Of a stretch of DNA of 64,000 nucleotides, positions 48,290-59,530 are shown piece after piece. Below the pieces are notes generated by a model. That model worked only from the letters and a program-made list of their open reading frames with translations. It was not told the origin of the DNA and searched no databases. Location: the NCBI RefSeq assembly GCF_020184175.1, contig NW_026083064.1, positions 83,175 through 147,174 on the forward strand. Direction: 5' to 3'. The DNA is from Aphis gossypii. Its lineage: Eukaryota; Arthropoda; Insecta; Hemiptera; Aphididae. Position numbers and translations under genes: made by a program. Position 1 is the first letter of the stretch. The number at the start of each line of letters is the position of its first letter.

Positions 48290-49345
48290 ACTGATGTAGA
48301 TTTTTCGTTCAATTGAAAAACGGAGTGTCAACACCTGATAAATACACCTTGCCCTATACGGTCTTTTATATATCGGTGGCTGATTAGCGGGTAATCTCAT
48401 TACGTGTTCCACGGCGTTAGTAAATGTTAAATAATCGTTTTCCAAATGAAATACATCAGAAAAATGTTCGCATATTTCTAATATTGTTTTACGTTCCTCG
48501 TTATTGTTATTTACTACAGTTATTTAGTGTAATTTATATTCTATGTCATTGTCGTATAATATTTTATTCAATTGGTCCTCATAAATGTTTTGTGGTAATT
48601 CAGAAATATTCAGTATACTTATCACGTGTTTCCATTTTTTACCCTTTTTTATTATATTAGTGCAATATACATCGTGTATCAATTCTTGTTTCTGTATTAA
48701 AATATTTTTATTTCCCATTATCGGATCAGCTATTGGTATAGATATTATTGTTTTCGTTCGCGGTTTTAATGCGTAACATATTTTATCTTTATTTAATTCA
48801 CGCGGAGTGTCATCATTTATTTTTAATATATTATTCGCAACATCTATTATCGCGTTATTTTGTAACAGGAAGTGGTAACCTAGAATTCCATCTCACGGTA
48901 TTGGAAATTCCTTATCAACCACATGAAACTCTGTTTTTATTTTATTATTATTTAATATTAATATTATTGTAATTTTGCCTATAGTGGTTACTATTTTATC
49001 GTTAATGCCTTTTAAATTTATTTTTTCTTTTTCGTTTACTAATGTTTCGCCTGTTAATTAATTTATTTTTATTAAATTGATTTCACTACCGGTATCTAAG
49101 AGAAGGTCTATTGTATTTGTTTTAAAATTAGGTGATTGAAATGTAACATGATTTTCATTAATTACTGATACGATGGTGAAACATCATTGAGTGATAATTC
49201 CTCCGTTACGGCCGTTATCTGGTTGATCGAACGGACGCCGTTCCCGTTCGATACTTGACCGTTTCCCGTCCGGTTTGCATTATTACGCTCATTCCGTTGC
49301 TTACTATAACCATAGATAATAAAAGAATGGATAGGCCATCAGGCC
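48290..49345 (-). pseudogene. Gypsy fragment: gag end, protease, pre-RT region
   Basis: On the minus strand, a Gly/Asn/Arg-rich gag-like end (about 49330-49180) leads to a retropepsin with DLLLDTGSEINLIK (about 49110), then DGILGYHFL and a linker (KPRTKTIISIPIADP). It ends in the pre-RT segment (LEICEHFSDVFHLEND) near 48335, before the RT fingers. In-frame stops occur, for example at about 49060, 48890 and 48524. The protease Asp-Thr-Gly is intact. This is a third Gypsy lineage in the window, distinct from element A and from the errantivirus-like copies. Confidence 0.78.
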
Positions 49346-49867
49346 TTATCGCACAGGTAAGAACATTATTTTACTTTGAGGTTACAAGGGGTTTTATCTA
49401 TTATCAAAATATCAAAATATTTTTGCTATAAAAATAAATAATAAATAATAATCATTATTCATTAATTAACAAATTGATAGTATGTATTTGTTTTATGAGT
49501 TTTTTCGTGTTCTGTTCTCTTAAATCGTTATTCATAATTTATTTCAGTAATATTAATATATTTTAAGACTATATTATAGTTCATTGTTATATTATTTACA
49601 AGTTCATTACCTATGTAGAAACTTAAATAAATGTATAAATCACAATCCGGATCTATAAGAATGGGTATAATAATGACAATATTCAGTACACATACATATA
49701 ATATAATATTTAACACATATATTTAGTTTATCAATTATTAGTTTATTACTCATGATTAAAATGAATAAGCTTAGTTAACTTAGTCCTGGTACGTTTTTCC
49801 TTGATATTGTCTTTGATTTTTCTAATTTCGTGAAAAATACGTATGTCAACATATTTATTAATTATTA
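49346..49867. other. AT-rich non-coding stretch
   Basis: There is no recognisable gene or repeat. It separates the Gypsy fragment from the end of the P-like catalytic half. Confidence 0.4.
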
Positions 49868-51772
49868 ATTTATTACATTTTCTCTGTGCGCATGTCTATT
49901 TAAAAATGATTCTTGTTCAGTGCAATACGGAATTGTTTCTTTTCCTTCTTTATAAATGTTTGTTTTTACTTTATTGATCAAGTATAATTTTTTCTTTGAC
50001 TGATTGAAGATCAAAGATTCACTTCTAAAAATCTTTTCTGGTTCCTGGCATAGTACTTCTACAGCTTTGCTTGGATACAGTAATCCTCCTCGATTCTTAA
50101 TATTTATTAAGGAATTAGGATTTGTATCATATTGTTGAATCAAGCATTTTCGGCAGCTTTCACACTCTATTTTTTTAAATAATTTTTTAACAATAAATCC
50201 ACCAATATACATAGATGTATCTTCTACAAATTAACTTATTTTTGTATAATTTTCAAAATAATCGTGGTCAATGTAGATATTTTGCTGAGGTAGCCAAGTT
50301 TTTTCTAAAGTTAATACTGAGTCTTTGGCCTTTTCAGTTACACTTAGATTTTTTGTGTTATCCAAAATAGAACAATTTCCAAATATTGACCCAACTGCTT
50401 CATTGTGCACCAAAATTCTTTTATAAGCTGCCTTAAATTGCATACAAGTTGGATTGTCATTATATCCAAGCCTAGATCTAATGGCACTAAATGTTGTTTC
50501 AATAAAATCTTGACTTATTTTATAAGTTAAAAAAAATGTCAAGTTACCATTTAAATGTAAACTTTGGTACATTTCTACTGTATTCTGGAGTCCCAAAATA
50601 AACCCAACAAATCCAGTTTTTCTTGCAGAATCCATAACTTTTATCCCATCTAAAAATGTTAGGCCTTTCACGTATTTGGTAAATAGTTGTATGTATGTTT
50701 TGGTCATCTAAAGTTTCATCAGAAATGGCACGTTTGAATGGTGATTTCGAAAATCTTGATCTGCTATTTAGTATATCAAATACATTATTTATAAAAGATA
50801 TAAATTCTGCTGTTGGCCCTGCTCCTTTGAAATCTTCATTTGTATTTTTTAAATAAGTAAGTGCATCAGCAACGCTTTGACTCAATGTTTGAGCTGCCAA
50901 CCGTACATTAATTTTCTCATTGTGGAAATTGATATGTCTCTTTGTCAGTTTAGTCCCAGCTCTTAACCCTTGTTCTCTTTCAAATTCATATAATTTTTTA
51001 GTATACATCCAATCAATAATCTCTCCATTGGAATTCTTAATAATTGACCTGTGTTCCCATGCATTTCTGATTAATTTCAGCTTGTGAGCAGGATCAAGAA
51101 AAATAAATAATTTTTCATCATATTTACTAATTTATAAAAGCATGAGGGTTCTCATAATTGAAGTTAGCTCCTAATTCAGTACACATTCTTGTGTTAACAT
51201 TTGCTCCATCAAATGTTATCGATTGGAGTTTAGCACCAGTATCATGCAACAAATTAATTGCTTCCTTTAATAAGTTAGCTCTTTCTTTACCTCCTAATCC
51301 ATCTATAAGGAAATAAGCCAGTGGCATCTTCCAGTAACCATTTATGCCTACCGCCAAAAAAACTAAAGCATTTTTTGCTAGTGGAATATCATCACTGTCA
51401 TAACAATGCTCAGCTCCCATGTTAATATATCTATGAACATTTTTTTGACTATCAATTTCAACTTGCTGCCTAATACACAACTCATCAATAACTAAATTGC
51501 AGTATACAGAGTGATTTCCTGCTTCTTTTTTAATTGCTTCAAATGACTCTTGTGTAAATCCAGGTTTACCATCAACCACCATAAACCACCTACGTAATGT
51601 GCGTGGATGAGGTAGCAAATTATTAAATCTTTTCCTGACGTATGTGTATGCTTTTGGAGAGTAGTACTGCAAAGTAACAGCAAACTGTTTAAGTGTGTTA
51701 CAATATACCTGTTTTTTACCTTCTAGACCTCTTTGAATACATTTTTCCAGAATATCTGAACCAAAAGCCTAG
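49868..51772 (-). pseudogene. Catalytic and C-terminal half of a P-like transposase
   Basis: The first exon opens at 51772 after CATCCTAG with AFGSDILEKCIQRGL, then YSPKAYTYVRKRFNN and LLPHPRTLRRW (helix-turn-helix), LVIDELCIRQQVEID (first Asp), the core FLAVGINGYWKMPLAYFLIDG, SITFDGANVN (second Asp) and FLDPAHKLKLIRN (third acidic site). The C-terminal part has SQDFIETTFSAIRSRLG, NDNPTCMQFKAAYKRIL and, near 50200, GGFIVKKLFKKIECESC. Stops near 51127, a shift near 50700 and a stop at 50231 break it. The THAP half is not found upstream, because sequence beyond 51824 is the palindrome arm; see 46132-47560. Confidence 0.82.
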
Positions 51773-54299
51773 GATGAATAAATTAATCATGTATTTACAT
51801 TCAATTTACAAATTTCAATTTCGATTACAATAAATCAATCATAATAAAGTCCAATAATATTGAATAGTACCTACTACCTATACCTATTCAACGCCCTAAC
51901 ATTTTTATCAATAATATTAATATTATAAATATTAAATTATGATAATTAATACAAAAAGAATATAACTTATAATATTTTAAAATAATCTGAAAGTTTGGAG
52001 TCATATGTGTGAATTACTGTTTTATAAATATTATAAAAAAACATAATACTTTTAATTTTGTACTATTTTTGTTGACTAATTATTATATTGAATATGCCGC
52101 CACTTATCATTATAATTAGATCATGTACCTATTATGAATTTGACTATAGTTTTGTACCTACACACATAAAAATATTAGTGTTGATTTAACTTTTGACAAT
52201 ATTGTTGACAGTGTAGTTGTTAAACTTACAAATTTTGTACTTGAATTAACACCAAAGGAGTATATTCAAACTTCAAACCATATTGTTTGACTATAGTTAA
52301 TATTAAAATAACAATATTGTTATTATAATTGTTTCATTTTATTAATATGGTTGATTTGAATATAATCTTGTTAATATAAAACCTTCATATCTTAAAAATA
52401 ACACGAAATGTAATTATCTTAGCAATTATAGTTAGTTCATTTTAACTAGCTAATGAAATGTTCATTTTGACTACCTACCTATCGAGTTAAAATTAACAAC
52501 GCGCTTGTTATTTCAACATCAGTCATCAACGGTCTTTTTCTAATGGTCAATCGTTTTTTAAGCCAAACAGGTATAAAATCGGACTTATTAAACGTATAGA
52601 ATCGTGTAAAATTTTAAAAACTTTTGATGAGTTTAATCATCATTTGTTTAATTCATTACCTATCGGGCTAAAATATGAAATATTTTCAGCAACTTCGATA
52701 TAACTTTAAGGAATTTCTTATAAACCAGGTATGCTTGTGATTTAGGAAATCAATTAAAACAATTGTATAGGTATTTGGTGAAATAATAAATATAATTTTT
52801 GGTAATTCAAGAACTCCATTCATACTGTGTAAAGTTTTTTTACTGTCGGGTGTGAACCTCATTTCCATGATTCCATGCATATGAAATAAAATAAAATATG
52901 AAAAACAAAATAACCTAAAATGTTGTTGTATAAAAGATTGACCTGATCTAACGCTTATAGTTCTTAGAGTTTTGGGTGGTAATGGTAATATGTATGGCGT
53001 ATGCATCATTGAGATATGTACTATAATTTTAATTTTAAATTGTAGGTAAGTATTATGTCTGAAATACGTAAGTATAGCGTTTGTATTGCAATTTAAAATA
53101 ATAGTTATATATTTTTTCATAATTTAAAATACAAAATAATTAATACCTACTTAAAATATTCATGTATAATAAAAGAGTTAAGTTTTTTTTCTTTTAATTT
53201 ACTGTAATATAATACAGCCTTTATACGTAGAATTGTAAAAATATATATTTAAAAGCAATAAAGATCCACACATATTATTTACAAAATATATATTAATATA
53301 ATTGTGTTTATTTTATATTATTAATTTTTTTAATGGTTACATATCTATATTTGACATTCTCCTAAGTACCATATTTTGCTACATATTATCATTTGAATAG
53401 GTGTAGTTGATAGGTAGGTAGGAACTCATAATAACCCGGGGGTAGTGAGAACGATTCTACGATACGGATAAAGGTTGATCAAAAGCCATGTCTTTGTATT
53501 TTTTTGTATTTTTTTTCAATTTATTTTTTAAATCAACTAATAAAATATTTATGACAACATTAAGTTTATGTTATTATAAAATATTTGGCCATTTCTTAAA
53601 ATAAAACATAAAGTACTCAGTATAACAACAAGGTTGTATTAGTGTAGATTTCTCATCGAATATCATATTAACATGTGAGGGCAACTGATACATTTTCCTC
53701 TAGGTAGTTTGGGGGGAATTGGTATAAAAAAGGTACCTTTTGGGGGCAACTGGTACATGCCTGATTTTGTATTAATTATATTTGTGAATTAATAATTTGT
53801 AGTGCCTTTATTTATTAAAATTGAATAGTAGATACATTGGTGATATACTGATATAAATAGGATTATCGTAATAACAATTGAAAATTATAAATTAAACATT
53901 TGGTGAAAATTTCAAATATCTACGTTTCATAGTTTTTGATTATAGAAAAAATTCTAAAAGTCGTTCTGTATATGAGAATTTTGTTAATTTACAAGTATAC
54001 CTACATTTAAAAAATAAATATTCTATGTGTCTATGTCTATTTAAAAAGTATTAAAACGCTCATAAAAAAAAAAAAAATGATTTCCAATAAGCTTTTTCTG
54101 CTTTGATAAAAGCAGGGAAACTTATGGGAAAGTTTTTATTATATTTTCAACTCTTAAATTTATAAAGAAACATTTTTAAAAATTTCTAACTCAAAATAAT
54201 CTATACATTTTACTATTTTAGTGATTTTGATGGAATATTTGTCAAAAACCTAAATTTTTTTTTATTTATGAGATTTTAACATATTATAGTGTAATAAAA

Positions 54300-54388
54300 T
54301 CCTAATCAGAAAATCCAAAATACTGTAATTTACAGAACAATATTTCAAGATTAACACGATTAAATGCTTTCGAGAAGTCTGCAGTATA
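54300..54388 (-). pseudogene. Fossil LINE RT piece, left arm
   Basis: On the minus strand it reads YTADFSKAFNRVN followed by KLQYFGFSD, the conserved core of a Jockey/CR1-type RT (usual form TDFSKAFDRVNH). It is mirrored in the right arm. Only this short stretch is recognisable. Confidence 0.6.
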
Positions 54389-55585
54389 GGTAAATAATAT
54401 AATCAGTTTGTGCATTAGACTACTACCTATAGAATCAAATATGAGTTAAGTATTAAATTTTTTTCTAAAGATAAATTATAGTGCATGATGAACGTTTAGG
54501 TATAAAATCATGTTGATTTTTTGAAAAAGAAATGGGGAATAAATAACAATAGGTTGCTATTTTAAATTAAATTAACAACCTATAACCTCCTCCCTGCAAA
54601 CATAACAAAATTACGTCACTATAAGCCTTTAATACATCTTAATTCCTTATATGTCAGCGGCTATTTTTGTGTCCATATCATTGTAAATTACCTTTTGTAA
54701 ATATATCTATTTTTTTACAAAAACTAAAGCCGATAGATAAGTAGGTATCGATATTTTGTCTAGTGTTAACTTTTTGCCAGAGTAAAAACATTTTAGAGTA
54801 TTTTTTAAATTTTAAATAAAATGTTTATCAATATAAGCCAATAAATATAAATTATAATTCTGTATTATTTTTTAAATATTGCTGTTCTTTTTTATAAATT
54901 TATATTTAAAAAAAAATTAACATTACACAAAATTCCTGTATGGAATTATGGACATAGGACAACATACGATTATGTGCTAATGCGTTACAGAAAATATGTA
55001 TGTATAAAAAAGAGACTGTGAAAATAAAATACGATAGTCATATTTACATTATACTTTTTGAGAAAAAACTATGATTATGATAGGTAGGTACTAACACGTA
55101 GAAATTACTACTTAAACTAATGAAATCTCCCTGCAATAAAGGTGCTATGGGGACACAGATATATAGGTACCACACATTATAGAGACAATCAATGTTTGGT
55201 TATCAGATACTGAATTAAAAATATGTCATAGTTTTATTGTTCTAACTTTGCACTTGAAGACTTAGTCATAAATTACTTAAGTAGAAATATACCTAAATTA
55301 AAAAAAAAAAAAACATGATTTGAACTATTAAATATATTATATTATATTATATATTATTATTACAATATTATGCATAGAAACCACTTTCTAAATCAATAAT
55401 AAGTATTAAATTAAATTGATTTTTTTCTGTATGTTTCAAATATTTGTTTGTATATTTTCAAGCTCCCATTTTATCAGCTTATATTTTATCATACAGTGAT
55501 AATGTACTGTAAACGGTAAAAAGGTCAAGTTTGGAACCAGACACTATAAAATACGCTCTCTATATACAAATAAACATACCACTTG

Positions 55586-56049
55586 CATAGACGTGCGCAC
55601 GAGGGGGGCAGGGTGGGCAGCTGCCCCTCCTACGGGCTAAATTTTATCTCCCAAATATAGTTTTAAAAAAAACATTATAATTTAATTTTTTATGAAGAAT
55701 GGTACTCTAAAGAAACGAAGAGCTAAGATTTACTTATTTATATTTTATATTCAATTTGTATAGGTACTAATATATTAAAAAATAAACTTTGAAGTGTCAA
55801 AGTGTCAATTCTATTAAATTTGTAAATAATTAATGATATATAAAATAAAATACTTCCATTTCTAATATTGATTGAACTACCTAACTAATAACCAAAATAA
55901 TATTCAATTATATATTATATAGTATATAATATACTAATAAATATAGTATAATATTCACTACTGTATAATATAATAATACCAATATAATAATGTGTAATAT
56001 ATTATACATTCTGCCCCCCTGCCAGCAAAGTCTGCGCACGCCTTATATG
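55586..56049. mobile_element. MITE at the inner end of the left arm
   Basis: The ends are CATAGACGTGCGCAC and, inverted, CATATAAGGCGTGCGCA, with G-rich tracts just inside. An exact 8-bp duplication ACCACTTG flanks it (55578-55585 and 56050-56057), suggesting a hAT-type transposition. It is 464 bp and non-coding. The palindrome's inner breakpoint lies within the inner duplication. Confidence 0.75.
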
Positions 56050-56057
56050 ACCACTTG

Positions 56058-56549
56058 TAGAAGTTGAAGACGGTTATTTAATGAGAGAAGTAAAGAAGTT
56101 TGTTTTTGATGTGTGATAATCAAGTCGACGGTCAATGTGAATGCTAAGATACATACATTGGGCAGAAATGAGAGACTGATTATTGAGATAGATTGTATAG
56201 ATGTAAGACATTATTCTGTGGCAAAGGGTAAAAGTGGACTAAATTTTTATATTTTTACCGAAATTTTGTGATAGAACAGTTTAAGTATAAGGTAAGTAAA
56301 AATTACACTTATAAGCGATGTTCATGTAACAATAAAAATATAAGTATGAATAAGATTTAGAATATGAAAATAAATGATAAATGATATATGATATATCATG
56401 ATATATGAATAGGCGGATATTTGGTCACATCCGTGGGGGGGCTTAACATTTTTATCTTATCCATTAGCGAATAAACAAACATTTTTAGTCATTTCCACTA
56501 CTAACTCTAGTGGCACTCCTAATTTATTCTAGCTGAGGTACCAAGTATA
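56058..56549. other. Spacer of the palindrome, left part
   Basis: Non-coding. ATGATATATGATATATCATGATATATGA near 56380-56408 is a cluster of short overlapping palindromes; no longer structure was recognised. Confidence 0.4.
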
Positions 56550-56955
56550 TATAGTCTGTCTCACGAAAGAAAGGTACCGTTTCGCACATGTATAGACTGT
56601 GGACCACGAACCATCTGTGTCACGACGCACCACCAAATTGGGAAAATTCGAGACAGCTCGGTAGTAAAGTTATTTTTTCCTAATCTGGTGGTGCGTCGTG
56701 CCGCAGATGGTCCGTAGTCTAGGGTGACCATATATCCAAAAAAAAAAAAAAAACAGGACACTTTTTTGCAATGAGTAAAATTAGGTATATTGATTGTCAA
56801 AACATGAAACAATATACAATATTTATATAATATATGTATTATAAATACTACGAAAAACGGGACAATTCTGTTTAAAACAGGACGTATGGTCACCCTACCG
56901 TAGTCAACAGTCTACATGTGCAAAACGGTACCTTTCTTTTGTGAGACAGACTATA
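56550..56955. mobile_element. Long-TIR MITE in the palindrome spacer
   Basis: The ends are inverted copies over roughly 50 bases with few mismatches: TATAGTCTGTCTCAC and AAGAAAGGTACCGTTT on the left, mirrored up to 56955. Further inside, GGTGGTGCGTCGTG-type words are also inverted, so nearly the whole element folds back. A TA dinucleotide at each edge may be the target duplication. It is interrupted by another MITE at 56720-56897. Confidence 0.75.
56720..56897. mobile_element. hAT MITE nested inside the long-TIR MITE
   Basis: The ends are TAGGGTGACCATA and, inverted, TAGGGTGACCATA. The exact 8-bp duplication CCGTAGTC lies on both sides (56712-56719 and 56898-56905). TAGGG ends with an 8-bp duplication are typical of hAT MITEs. 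It is 178 bp with an A-run and no coding frame. Confidence 0.85.
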
Positions 56956-56997
56956 GGTAATAGGAACATAAAAAAAGTGGGCAAGTGGGTACCGCTC

Positions 56998-57235
56998 GGG
57001 CGGTGGTAAACTCTCCCGATTTTATGTTAAATATCCCGATTTTTAAAAATAGTAAACTCTCCCGAATGTAAACTCTCCCGGGTCAAAATTATTTTACAAT
57101 TAGTTTACATATTTCCGTTAGGTAGTACAGGAATAAATCCGGGAGAGTTTACACGTTTCTGTCAGGTAGTATTGGAGTAGACCCGGGAGGTGTACCATCG
57201 GGAGAGTTTACCATCGGGAGAGTTTACAATCGCCC
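56998..57235. mobile_element. MULE-like MITE with repeated end motifs
   Basis: The ends are GGGCGGTGGTAAACTCTCCC and, inverted, GGGCGATTGTAAACTCTCCC. The exact 8-bp duplication is TACCGCTC (56990-56997 and 57236-57243). GTAAACTCTCCCG recurs at 57006, 57052 and 57068. The inverted form CGGGAGAGTTTAC recurs at 57140, 57199 and 57215, with a variant at 57184. The layout, GGG(C/T)G start, spacing to GTAAA and cluster of repeats match the ends of the FLYWCH-MULE element at 613-9271, so it is probably a non-autonomous relative. Confidence 0.82.
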
Positions 57236-57243
57236 TACCGCTC

Positions 57244-57785
57244 TGCTGTACATTAGGGGGTGCGGTGGACCTCGGACTAGGGTAGGTTAAATTTGAATGC
57301 AATGATAAGTATCATTGTATACGAAAAACGATTATGAACGGAGATCAATAAACCTAAACCATGGGTGCCCAAAATACTTGAAACTTTAATACCAGATTTA
57401 TCATAAATTGGTCTTATTGTTGTTAGAAAAATCAAAAATCACATTTTTTTTATAAAGGTATCTTTAGGAAATAAGTCAAATCGAGAGAAATTTACAAGTA
57501 ATTTTAAAGTTGAAAATTCATAAAATGTTTTTATTTATATCTAAGATTAGCAATTAAACATTAAGTTTTCCATAAGTTTCCTTTAAATAGCTATAGAGCA
57601 AACTCGAAGCGTCATTATAGGAAAAAGTTATGAGCAATTGAATTTTAAATTTTACGAAATTGCGTATCGATAACGATTTATCCTTAACGATTTTAAGTAC
57701 TATTTGTTATTATTCAAAAGTAAAAGTACAAAAAGTAAATAACAAATAGGTACCTATTAGGTTAAAAATTTAAAATATAAGTATA
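57244..57785. other. Spacer of the palindrome, right part
   Basis: AT-rich and non-coding. I recognise no repeat or gene in it. Confidence 0.4.
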
Positions 57786-57788
57786 GGT

Positions 57789-58249
57789 CATATAAGGCGT
57801 GCGCAGACTTTGCTGGCAGGGGGGCAGAATGTATAATATATTACACATTATTATATTGGTATTATTATATTATACAGTAGTGAATATTATACTATATTTA
57901 TTAGTATATTATATACTATATAATATATAATTGAATATTATTTTGGTTATTAGTTAGGTAGTTCAATCAATATTAGAAATGGAAGATTTTATTTATATAT
58001 CATTAATTATTTACAAATTTAATAGAATTGACACTTTGACACTTCAAAGTTTTATTTTAATATATTAGTACCTATACAAATTGAATATAAAATATAAAAA
58101 GTAAATCTTAGCTCTTCGTTTCTTTAGAGTACCATTCTTCATAAAAAATTAAAATTATAATGTTTTTTTTAAAACTATATTTGGGAGATAAAATTTAGCC
58201 CGTAGGAGGGGCAGCTGCCCACCCTGCCCCCCTCGTGCGCACGTCTATG
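57789..58249. mobile_element. MITE at the inner end of the right arm
   Basis: Inverted copy of the MITE at 55586-56049. On its outer side the duplication is kept as CAAGTGGT (58250-58257). On the inner side the expected copy is replaced by unrelated sequence (GTATAGGT), so this copy was made by the inverted duplication and not by its own insertion. Confidence 0.75.
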
Positions 58250-59442
58250 CAAGTGGTATGTTTATTTGTATATAGAGAGCGTATTTTATAGTGTCTGGTT
58301 CCAAACTTGACCTTTTTACCGTTTACAGTACATTATCACTGTATGATAAAATATAAGCTGATAAAATGGGAGCTTGAAAATATACAAACAAATATTTGAA
58401 ACAATACAGAAAAAAATCAATTTAATTTAATACTTATTATTGATTTAGAAAGTGGTTTCTATGCATAATATTGTAATAATAATATATAATATAATATAAT
58501 ATATTTAATAGTTCAAATCATGTTTTTTTTTTTTTAATTTAGGTATATTTCTACTTAAAGTAATTTATGACTAAGTCTTCAAGTGCAAAGTTAGAACAAA
58601 TAAAACTATGACATATTTTTAATTCAGTATCTGATAACCAAACATTGATTGTCTCTATAATGTGTGGTACCTATATATCTGTGTCCCCATAGCACCTTTA
58701 TTGCAGGGAGATTTCATTAGTTTAAGTAGTAATTTCTACGTGTTAGGTACCTAATCATAATCATAGTTTTTCTCAAAAAGTATAATGTAAATATGACATA
58801 TCGTATTTTCACAGTCTCTTTTTATACATACATATTTTCTGTAAACGCATTAGCACATAATCGTATGTTGTCCTATGTCCATAATTCCATACAGGAATTT
58901 TGTGTAATGTTAATTTTTTTTTAAATATAAATTTATAAAAAAGAACAGCAATATTTAAAAAATAATACAGAATTATAATTTATATTTATTGGCTTATATT
59001 GATAAACAATTTTATTTAAAATTTAAAAAAATACTCTAAAATGTTTTTACTCTGGCAAAAAGTTAACACTAGACAAAATATCGATACCTACTTATCTATC
59101 GGCTTTAGTTTTTGTAAAAAAAATAGATATATTTACAAAAGGTAATTTACAATGATATGGACACAAAAATAGCCGCTGACATATAAGGAATTAAGATGTA
59201 TTAAAGGCTTATAGTGACGTAATTTTGTTATGTTTGCAGGGAGGAGGTTATAGGTTGTTAATTTAATTTAAAATAGCAACCTATTGTTATTTATTCCCCA
59301 TTTCTTTTTCAAAATCAACATGATTTTATACCTAAACGTTCATCATGCACTATAATTTATCTTTAGAAAAAAATTTAATACTTAACTCATATTTGATTCT
59401 ATAGGTAGTAGTCTAATGCACAAACTGATTATATTATTTACC

Positions 59443-59530
59443 TATACTGCAGACTTCTCGAAAGCATTTAATCGTGTTAATCTTGAAATATTGTTCTGTA
59501 AATTACAGTATTTTGGATTTTCTGATTAGG
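59443..59530 (+). pseudogene. Fossil LINE RT piece, right arm
   Basis: Same YTADFSKAFNRVN sequence as in the left arm, here on the plus strand. Upstream, about 59320-59400 may be further LINE sequence, but it is too decayed to call. Confidence 0.6.

Larger units (their letters stand above)
51824..56052 (+). repeat. Left arm of a giant inverted repeat
   Basis: This 4.2-kb segment is present in inverted orientation at 57786-62001 with only scattered substitutions and small indels (for example homopolymer lengths and one 3-bp difference near 52975). Outer boundary: ATTACAATAAATC at 51824. Inner boundary: CTTATATGACC at 56052, three bases past the end of a MITE. The arm is AT-rich and mostly non-coding. 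It contains a fossil LINE RT piece and the MITE. A minus-strand frame at 52686-53120 is repeated in the other arm; its frame differs there after a small indel, so it is unlikely to be a gene. Confidence 0.92.

Noticed and set aside
52686..53120. Open frame of 144 codons repeated as 103 codons at 60703-61014
   Set aside because: It is simply the same AT-rich sequence in both palindrome arms; a small indel changes the frame between the copies, and no protein family is recognisable.
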